A stretch of 64,000 bases of DNA from a virus, in the IMG/VR virus record IMGVR_UViG_3300020420_001018, positions 1 through 64,000 of that record; one strand, written 5' to 3'. Shown piece after piece: positions 58,679 through 64,000 of this stretch; position 1 is the first letter of the stretch, and the number at the start of each line of letters is the position of its first letter. The notes below the pieces were generated by a model. It did not search any database. It was not told the origin of the DNA and was given only the letters and a program-made list of their open reading frames with translations. The position numbers were made by a program, and so were the translations under genes.

Positions 58679-59914
58679 ATGTTTGATTATATAAATGAAA
58701 AAATAAAAAATGCAAAACAACTTGATGTTCTAAAAGATCATGTTGACGCCTATGATCTTGAAAATCTTTTTACAATAGATCATTATAATAAAATATCAAA
58801 CGATATTGAAATTTTTAAAACAAAATTTACTAGCAATGAATATCCTATAGACGGACAAGATCCATCTATAGTTACTTTTGAAAATATTAGAAAGCAAGAT
58901 AAGTTTTATGAAAACTTATGGCAACATGTTAACAATGATATTTTTAAAAAACTTTTATTAGATAAGTTTAACTATGATAGTAAAATTTTAAAAAATGCAA
59001 AAGTTAATATTACTTTTCACACAGAATATCCACATCAAATAGATAATGCACATTCGGATCAGAAAGATAGTTTATCAACAATAACATTACAACTTTATTT
59101 GCCAACCAATAATTCTTTATCACAGTACGGAACTTGTTTCGTAAAAGATGAAAAGCAAATACACAAAACAGACTTTACTCCAAATAGTGGATACATGATG
59201 ATATCTAATAATAATTCTTGGCACAAACCTGTATTGGGAGTTGAAAGAAACTCGTTGCTGATAAGATTAACAATCAATTTAGATTATGAAAAAACAAAAA
59301 CTATTTACAATTATGATTCTAAAAATGAAATATGTCATGCAGTTTGGAACAAAGACATGTTAATGAAAAAGCAAACTGATTGGATGATGGCGATGACTCT
59401 ACAAAATTTATTAGAACATGATTTTAAAAATATCGCAGTAACAACTCATCCTTTTAAAAATAATTTAAAGTTTTTAAAAGAATTAAAACAAAAAGGATTT
59501 AAAAAAGTCTTAGTATTTTTTGGAGGATTTGTTTGGCACAATACAGCTATATCAGATTACATAAAACATTTGAAAACAGAAAATATAATAAGTGGTTGGT
59601 CAAACAATGGAAAAGAATTGGCCAGACAATGTTTTATGATAAATCTTAACAAGATAGATCAAATACAAGAGTCATTTGCAAAAGATAAGTTCTTTTCTGA
59701 ATGCATTAATAACTATACAGACATCGGTGATCAAGTAAGAAATAATAGATCTTACTATCATCCAGAAATACCAGAAAAAGATTCAGTGACTGGGTGGATA
59801 ACAAATAGCTATCAAATACAAGATAAAGAACTATATGACAAAATCAAGTATTTTGAGCCATATAAAAACAATCATAAAACATTGAAAAAACTAGCTGAAT
59901 CTATATTAAGTTAG
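58679..59914 (+). CDS. 2-oxoglutarate/Fe(II) oxygenase-like protein
   Basis: 411 residues. The N-terminal half has the double-stranded beta-helix iron site: H125-x-D127 in NAHSDQKD, second H182 in NSWHKPVLG, and an Arg (ERNSLLIRL) for 2-oxoglutarate. The C-terminal half (about 215-411) is a separate unrecognised domain with VLVFFGGFVWHNTAIS. Probably hydroxylates a protein, sugar or small product; it lies downstream of the radical SAM island and might tailor the same product, but it is separated from it by a promoter and a tRNA. Confidence 0.75.
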   Translation: MFDYINEKIKNAKQLDVLKDHVDAYDLENLFTIDHYNKISNDIEIFKTKFTSNEYPIDGQDPSIVTFENIRKQDKFYENLWQHVNNDIFKKLLLDKFNYDSKILKNAKVNITFHTEYPHQIDNAHSDQKDSLSTITLQLYLPTNNSLSQYGTCFVKDEKQIHKTDFTPNSGYMMISNNNSWHKPVLGVERNSLLIRLTINLDYEKTKTIYNYDSKNEICHAVWNKDMLMKKQTDWMMAMTLQNLLEHDFKNIAVTTHPFKNNLKFLKELKQKGFKKVLVFFGGFVWHNTAISDYIKHLKTENIISGWSNNGKELARQCFMINLNKIDQIQESFAKDKFFSECINNYTDIGDQVRNNRSYYHPEIPEKDSVTGWITNSYQIQDKELYDKIKYFEPYKNNHKTLKKLAESILS

Positions 59915-59926
59915 TACTTTATATTA

Positions 59927-59956
59927 TCTGCTATTATTTTAAATAATATTAGCAGA
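59927..59956. repeat. Inverted repeat after the oxygenase gene
   Basis: TCTGCTA (59927-59933) / TAGCAGA (59950-59956) with further AT pairing inside. No T-run follows on the + strand, so it is not a classic terminator, though it may end or protect the transcript. Confidence 0.4.
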
Positions 59957-60028
59957 AAAAGGCAGTTCTAGTTCCAAGAAAATTCCTAAACCATTGATTT
60001 TACTACATTTTTTTACCTATTTTTCTGG

Positions 60029-60056
60029 TTGACAGATCAGTATTCTATGTTATATT
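60029..60056 (+). promoter_or_regulatory. Sigma70-type promoter of the 60-63 kb operon
   Basis: Perfect TTGACA (60029-60034), a 16-nt spacer, TATATT (60051-60056), then a leader with ACAGGAG before ATG 60088. Confidence 0.5.
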
Positions 60057-60087
60057 TAATATAATAAACAGAAACAGGAGTACGCAG

Positions 60088-60273
60088 ATGTCGTCGAAAG
60101 TAATATTTAAAAATGTGTCAATACAAAAAGACGCAAAACTATATAAAGCAGTGAAACTAGTTAACATACTAGATCCTGAATCTTTTGATGATCTTTATAC
60201 TGTTCAAGACCTTAAACCTATCCTTAATAAATTAGGGTCTAAAAGAATAACATGGGAGATCATTAATGAGTAA
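60088..60273 (+). CDS. Small hypothetical protein
   Basis: 61 residues, CAGGAG site. Basic first strand (SKVIFKNVSIQKDAKLYKAVKLVNI) and a helical end; soluble. It starts the operon that leads to the DNA ligase. Not recognised. Confidence 0.6.
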   Translation: MSSKVIFKNVSIQKDAKLYKAVKLVNILDPESFDDLYTVQDLKPILNKLGSKRITWEIINE

Positions 60274-60940
60274 AGTTGAAGTAAAATTTGACACTAAAGT
60301 TGCATTAGCAGTAGCAAGTGCAATCTACACTAAACATGGTTACATAAAAACTACTGAAGCTGATTATAGTGAAAGAAAATCTAACAAATCAAGAGTGTTG
60401 GAAGAATTAGCTAAAGAAAAACCAAAGTTCGCTAAAAAAGATCTAAAATTAGCAGAAGAAATTATTGAGCACTATCAAGGTTTGCTTCTTTTTAGATTGG
60501 GCGATCAGCAAAACAATTTTCAAGAAGCAGTTTTATCATGTATTGCTCGTGACACGGTCAAAGCTAGAGACATAGGTATACTTGCATCATTACCACATAC
60601 TTTCAAAACAACTTTGGATAAAGAAGCTAGAAAGCACAAAGAAGAACAAATGGCTTCTAAAAGCAGTTTTGTTGGTAATGTTAAAAAACGTAATGTGTTT
60701 GATGTCATGGTTGAAATGGTAAAACCTTTACCACACAAAGGTTTATACATTGTAAGTTTTATGCAAGGTAGTGACATACTAAAACATTTTACTCCAAGCA
60801 ATCCAGAAGATGACGGGATTGTTGTTGGTGCCAATATGCAAATTAGTGCATACGTTAAAGATCATCAAATCAACAAATACAATGGTGGTAAAGAAACTAT
60901 TGTTAATAGAATAAAAGTTCTAAGAATAGGAGACAAATAA
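60266..60940 (+). CDS. Replication-region protein, possible OB-fold C terminus
   Basis: 224 residues. Charged helical N-terminal half (about 1-120). The C-terminal part GANMQISAYVKDHQINKYNGGKETIVNRIKVLRIG looks like the last strands of an OB fold (the K.H..y.G..eT.lNR.kv pattern of nucleic-acid-binding proteins). Located in the ligase operon, so a single-strand-binding or repair accessory role is reasonable but unproven. Confidence 0.6.
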   Translation: MSKVEVKFDTKVALAVASAIYTKHGYIKTTEADYSERKSNKSRVLEELAKEKPKFAKKDLKLAEEIIEHYQGLLLFRLGDQQNNFQEAVLSCIARDTVKARDIGILASLPHTFKTTLDKEARKHKEEQMASKSSFVGNVKKRNVFDVMVEMVKPLPHKGLYIVSFMQGSDILKHFTPSNPEDDGIVVGANMQISAYVKDHQINKYNGGKETIVNRIKVLRIGDK

Positions 60941-61188
60941 TGGCTTTTGAAAGAATGGCAACAGATCAAGTAAAGTATGATGTAGCAGTTGAACATCAAG
61001 AAAAAATTGAACCTTGGTTTTCAAATGGTACTATGTGGTGTGATTACATTAATGAAGATGTAGCACAAACAATTTTAGAATCTTTACAATCGTTTACAGG
61101 TTATAAAGTTGTTAAGAGTTTGCTAAAGGCAACTGAAACTGAACCATGGGATCAATGGGCATTTGATATTACAGGAGATAAAGCATAA
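60940..61188 (+). CDS. Small acidic hypothetical protein
   Basis: 82 residues, overlapping both neighbours by 1 nt (TAATG). Rich in Trp, Glu and Asp (KIEPWFSNGTMWCDYINED). No recognised motif. Expressed within the ligase operon. Confidence 0.6.
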   Translation: MAFERMATDQVKYDVAVEHQEKIEPWFSNGTMWCDYINEDVAQTILESLQSFTGYKVVKSLLKATETEPWDQWAFDITGDKA

Positions 61189-61550
61189 TGATTGAAATTA
61201 TAGTAGGAAGTATCATATACACAGCAACACTTATTGGTTGTTATGATGGCGATACTTGTAAAGTTAGATTTGAAGATAGTCCTGAAATATTAGCAGAACA
61301 AACTTTTAGATTCGATGGATTTGATACTCCGGAACTAAGAGGCAAATGCCAAGAAGAAAAAGACCTTGCCAAGTTGGCAAAGCAAGAAACTCTTAGTTAT
61401 ATGGAAAACGTAGGAGTAGTATATGCAACTGGCGAACGTGGCAAGTATGGAAGACTGTTGGTTACAGTTCCAGAACTTCAAGAATCATTAATTGCTAAAG
61501 GTTTAGCAAAACCATATGATGGTGGAAAAAGACAAGGATGGTGCGAGTAA
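61188..61550 (+). CDS. Thermonuclease-like (SNase) protein
   Basis: 120 residues of the staphylococcal-nuclease OB fold: CYDGDTCKVRF with the Ca-binding Asp pair, FRFDGFDTPELRGKC with the catalytic Arg region, TGERGKYGRLLV with the second Arg, and LIAKGLAKPYDGG. The N terminus is short and hydrophobic and may be an uncleaved signal. It could degrade DNA or RNA in the cell or periplasm. Coupled to both neighbours by TAATG overlaps. Confidence 0.88.
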   Translation: MIEIIVGSIIYTATLIGCYDGDTCKVRFEDSPEILAEQTFRFDGFDTPELRGKCQEEKDLAKLAKQETLSYMENVGVVYATGERGKYGRLLVTVPELQESLIAKGLAKPYDGGKRQGWCE

Positions 61551-61801
61551 TGGCTGAATGGATATTAACAATTTGGTTTACAATTATTCCAACTGATACT
61601 ATGGAAGTAAAACAATTTTCATTTAGTCAATCTTTTGATAATGTAGAACAATGTATGATACAAGAAGAAAAATTTAATTCGATAAACATAACATTACCTG
61701 GAGTTGAATTTCATACTGAAGCAACGTGTGATCCGGATCCAGATTATTGTACAGATGATGGATGTCCTAATTACATGACACCATTAGAAGATGTAAGCTA
61801 A
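61550..61801 (+). CDS. Small Cys-containing protein, possible signal peptide
   Basis: 83 residues from ATG 61550, which overlaps the nuclease stop; an upstream ATG (61538) is possible. The hydrophobic N terminus (AEWILTIWFTIIP) could be a signal or anchor, followed by an acidic domain with Cys residues (QCM, TCDPDPDYCTDDGCP) that could pair in the periplasm. Not recognised. Confidence 0.55.
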   Translation: MAEWILTIWFTIIPTDTMEVKQFSFSQSFDNVEQCMIQEEKFNSINITLPGVEFHTEATCDPDPDYCTDDGCPNYMTPLEDVS

Positions 61802-61802
61802 A

Positions 61803-62018
61803 ATGAATAAAAAATACAAACCAAGATATTATACACCACAAGAGATTGATTTTAAAGGTCATCCATTTGTTGGTGTTGAGTGGCCAGTCACAGGATCAAC
61901 GGGCAACGCCTATGGAGTTGAAATGACTGATCAAGGTTTTGTATGTTCATGTATTGGTTTCGCACATCATGGTAAATGTAAACATAGCAGAGAGGTAGCA
62001 GAAAAAATATGTCAATAA
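61803..62018 (+). CDS. SWIM-type zinc-finger-like small protein
   Basis: 71 residues. VCSCIGFAHHGKCKHSREVAEKI matches the SWIM pattern CxC...CxH that binds zinc and DNA or proteins. The N-terminal half (PFVGVEWPVTGSTGNAYGVEM) is a small beta unit. It overlaps the ligase gene by 10 nt, suggesting a helper in DNA repair or ligation. Confidence 0.75.
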   Translation: MNKKYKPRYYTPQEIDFKGHPFVGVEWPVTGSTGNAYGVEMTDQGFVCSCIGFAHHGKCKHSREVAEKICQ

Positions 62019-63337
62019 CAACACAATATCCAATCATAGAAGAACTTGAATCTAATAATTCAAGATTGTTTAAAGAAGAAGTAATTAAGAGAGAAGCAGA
62101 ACAAGACAACATTGATTTCTTCGAAGGTTGTAAACTAGCACTTGATCCTATGGTGTCATTTGGTGTTAAGCAAGTTCCTGAAAGAAGTGACATCGATGGA
62201 CAAGGTCTTTCTTGGGGAGAGTTCTGTGATCTTACTGATCAATTGATGAAACGTGAACTTACTGGTCATGCGGCCAGAGATGCTATTGCTGAAGCAATGT
62301 TACAATCACATGATGCAGAATGGAACAAGTGGTATAGACGTATTCTTATTAAAGATCTACGTTGTGGTGTTAGTGAAAAGACGATCAACAATGTTGTTAA
62401 AAAAGTAAACAAAGATTATACCATACCAGTTTTTAAATGCATGTTGGCACACGATTCTGCTAACCATGAAAAGAAATTAGTAGGTGAAAAACTATTAGAT
62501 TACAAATTAGATGGTGTGAGAGTACTTGCCATATATGATGCTGATTCAGATTCGGTTACAATGTATTCAAGAAATGGTAAGCAGTTTATTAACTTTGGTC
62601 ATATTGAAAAAGAAATAGTTGATACAATTGCAAGTAAGTTTACAGAGTCGATGGTGTTGGACGGCGAGATGGTATCAAGTTCTTTTCAAGCACTAATGAA
62701 ACAAGTACACAGAAAAGACAATGTAGAAGCAACAGATGCCAAGTTTGCATTGTTTGATGTGCTAACATTGAAAGAATTCAAAGAAGGTGTATCACAAAAG
62801 GGTTGTTGGGATAGACACAACCAACTTAAAGAAATACTTGCAGATGCAAAAGAAGATAGTAATATGTTTGTGGTAGATAAAGTAGAATGTAATTTTGATA
62901 CTGAAGAAGGACAAAAAACATTTAAAGAATATAATGCAATGGCAATTGAAAAAGGTTTTGAAGGTATAATGATCAAAGATAGAAATGCACCATACGAAAG
63001 CAAAAGAAGTCATTTCATGTTGAAAGCAAAACCTTTTATAGAAGTTTCATTAGAAGTGGTTGACACAGAAGAAGGCACAGGTAGGAACGCAGGTAAACTT
63101 GGTGCTCTCATTTGTGAAGGTACAGATGATGGAAAGTTTATTAGAGTCAATGTTGGCAGTGGACTGACTGATGATAATAGAGATGAATTTTGGGCCGATA
63201 AGGATAAACTTATTGGACAGATAGTAGAAGTTAGAGCAGATGCTATAACTAAAAATCAAGACGCAGACAACGAGTGGAGTTTGCGATTTCCTAGATTTTT
63301 AAGATTTAGAGGTTTTGAAAAAGGAGAAAAGATATGA
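62009..63337 (+). CDS. ATP-dependent DNA ligase (T4 gp30-like)
   Basis: 442 residues. Motif I LLDYKLDGVR with the adenylated Lys at about residue 170, VLDGEMVSSS (motif III), FEGIMIKDRNAPYESKRSHFMLKAKP (motifs IV and V), and a C-terminal OB domain (GLTDDNRDEFW ... RFLRFRGFE). Seals nicks between Okazaki fragments using ATP. Length is close to T4 gp30 (487). The next gene overlaps its stop (ATGA). Confidence 0.93.
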   Translation: MSITTQYPIIEELESNNSRLFKEEVIKREAEQDNIDFFEGCKLALDPMVSFGVKQVPERSDIDGQGLSWGEFCDLTDQLMKRELTGHAARDAIAEAMLQSHDAEWNKWYRRILIKDLRCGVSEKTINNVVKKVNKDYTIPVFKCMLAHDSANHEKKLVGEKLLDYKLDGVRVLAIYDADSDSVTMYSRNGKQFINFGHIEKEIVDTIASKFTESMVLDGEMVSSSFQALMKQVHRKDNVEATDAKFALFDVLTLKEFKEGVSQKGCWDRHNQLKEILADAKEDSNMFVVDKVECNFDTEEGQKTFKEYNAMAIEKGFEGIMIKDRNAPYESKRSHFMLKAKPFIEVSLEVVDTEEGTGRNAGKLGALICEGTDDGKFIRVNVGSGLTDDNRDEFWADKDKLIGQIVEVRADAITKNQDADNEWSLRFPRFLRFRGFEKGEKI

Positions 63338-63714
63338 GACAATTTATAGTTGATTGTTGGAACGGAGTTATGAACTTTCAGCATAACCCATTGAGACATA
63401 TTCCAGATTTACAAGTTCGTCATATGGTGATGCAAATACTTGCATTTGTATGGTCAGGTGTATTTGCCATATATATTGCAAACAGCATTACGGCATTTGG
63501 TATAAGTGCCTTTGCCCATATGGCATTACTTGCCGCAGTTGTATTGACTGTAGGGTCATTTAGAGTTGCTGAAAAATCACCAGAAACATTTAATTTTTTA
63601 AAAGGATATCATAGTTATGGTAGAGGTCGTAATTATGTGATAATGCGAGATGAAAAAGGCAATCCGTATAAGCAAAATCTACCACCAAATGATCCAGGAG
63701 GAGAACATGAATAA
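63334..63714 (+). CDS. Membrane protein of unknown function
   Basis: 126 residues: soluble N terminus (about 1-32), two transmembrane segments (about 35-53 and 58-77), then a polar tail ending with Pro/Asn/Gly-rich GNPYKQNLPPNDPGG. Starts at the ligase stop and overlaps the PsiE-like gene. Not recognised. Confidence 0.6.
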   Translation: MRQFIVDCWNGVMNFQHNPLRHIPDLQVRHMVMQILAFVWSGVFAIYIANSITAFGISAFAHMALLAAVVLTVGSFRVAEKSPETFNFLKGYHSYGRGRNYVIMRDEKGNPYKQNLPPNDPGGEHE

Positions 63715-64000
63715 TAAAATAAAATCACAAGCAACCAACACTATCGTTACAATAGAAAAAGGTTTGCTAGGTTTGATTGCAATACTAACAGTGATTGCGA
63801 CAGCACAAGAATTAGTAGATATTGTAAATGCTAGAAAAGTTGATTTAGCAGATCTATTATTGCTATTCATTTATACAGAGGTGTTGGGAATGATTGGTGT
63901 GTTCTATGCAAGTAATAGGATACCAATTACGTTGCCTTTGTTTATTGCTATGACGGCCATAGCACGTTTGATAATATTACAAGGTAAGGAAATGGATCCA
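63707..64000 (+). CDS. PsiE-like membrane protein (3' truncated by the window)
   Basis: 98 codons are visible before the window ends. Three hydrophobic segments and the pattern LLLLFIYTEVLGMIGVFYAS followed by PITLPLFIAMTAIARLIILQG resemble the phosphate-starvation-inducible PsiE family. AGGAGG just upstream. Marine phages carry phosphate-stress genes, so this may help infection under low phosphate, but PsiE's own role is unclear. Confidence 0.7.
   Translation, partial: MNNKIKSQATNTIVTIEKGLLGLIAILTVIATAQELVDIVNARKVDLADLLLLFIYTEVLGMIGVFYASNRIPITLPLFIAMTAIARLIILQGKEMDP

Noticed and set aside
59927-59956. Inverted repeat as a bidirectional terminator
   Set aside because: No T-run follows the stem on either strand, so it is listed only as a repeat.

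Overview
The window looks like one side of a large T4-like (myovirus-type) marine bacteriophage genome. Evidence: almost every gene lies on the + strand (one exception, 4822-5193), junctions are tight with many ATGA, TAATG or TAGTG stop/start overlaps, there is no rRNA, and a T4-type replication set is recognisable (UvsW helicase, gp41-like helicase, gp61-like primase, ATP-dependent ligase, class Ia ribonucleotide reductase, ThyX, a gp62-like clamp-loader subunit). Structural genes are also present (tail-fibre-like, PAAR spike tip, scaffold-like), as are T4-type late promoter motifs (NATAAATA). The DNA is clearly AT-rich. The host-like genes resemble proteobacterial, probably alphaproteobacterial, families. 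A marine alphaproteobacterial host such as SAR11 is an inference, not something the sequence proves.

Layout. 0-5 kb: lysis-type glucosaminidase, UvsW, small conserved genes including a DnaE-derived fragment. 5-11 kb: structural protein, leucine-dehydrogenase-like enzyme, primase, ClpP-like protease, ThyX, gp41. 11-19 kb: virion and scaffold-type genes, a ligase-like 662-residue protein, a PD-(D/E)XK nuclease, a tail-fibre-like protein. 19-29 kb: NrdA/NrdB, PAAR protein, a nucleosidase, tRNA-Ser, a ferredoxin, a glycosyltransferase, Smr, cold-shock protein, ribosomal protein uL11. 29-36 kb: a nest of tiny genes, QueD with a structured leader, sulfotransferase, cupin, a coiled-coil membrane protein with a possible frameshift extension, ClpX, IF-3, bS21, NAD synthetase. 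36-49 kb: radical SAM protein, AdoMet-decarboxylase-like protein, tRNAs Val, Lys and Asp, SufB and a SufD-like protein, Hsp20, a MotA/ExbB plus MotB/ExbD-like pair with a third membrane protein, ClpS, SbmA/BacA, Nfu, endonuclease III, cytochrome b, a SufT-like protein, aldehyde dehydrogenase, ClpP. 50-60 kb: a biosynthetic-looking island with a glycosyltransferase, a methyltransferase-like protein, four more radical SAM proteins, an amidinotransferase and a 2OG-Fe(II) oxygenase. 60-64 kb: small replication-associated genes, a thermonuclease-like protein, DNA ligase and membrane proteins.

How it may work together. Three host-takeover themes stand out. (1) Iron-sulfur and radical SAM chemistry: ferredoxin, SufB/SufD-like, Nfu, SufT-like, endonuclease III, five radical SAM proteins and a nucleosidase able in principle to clear AdoMet by-products. 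(2) Proteolysis and translation: ClpX, ClpS, two ClpP-type peptidases, uL11, bS21, IF-3, cold-shock protein, five tRNAs. (3) Membrane energetics and transport: cytochrome b, ExbBD/MotAB-like proteins, SbmA/BacA, PsiE-like. Several genes sit exactly 5-7 nt behind a sigma70-type -10 box, which predicts leaderless mRNAs. I ran no database searches; family names rest on motifs read from the translated sequence.
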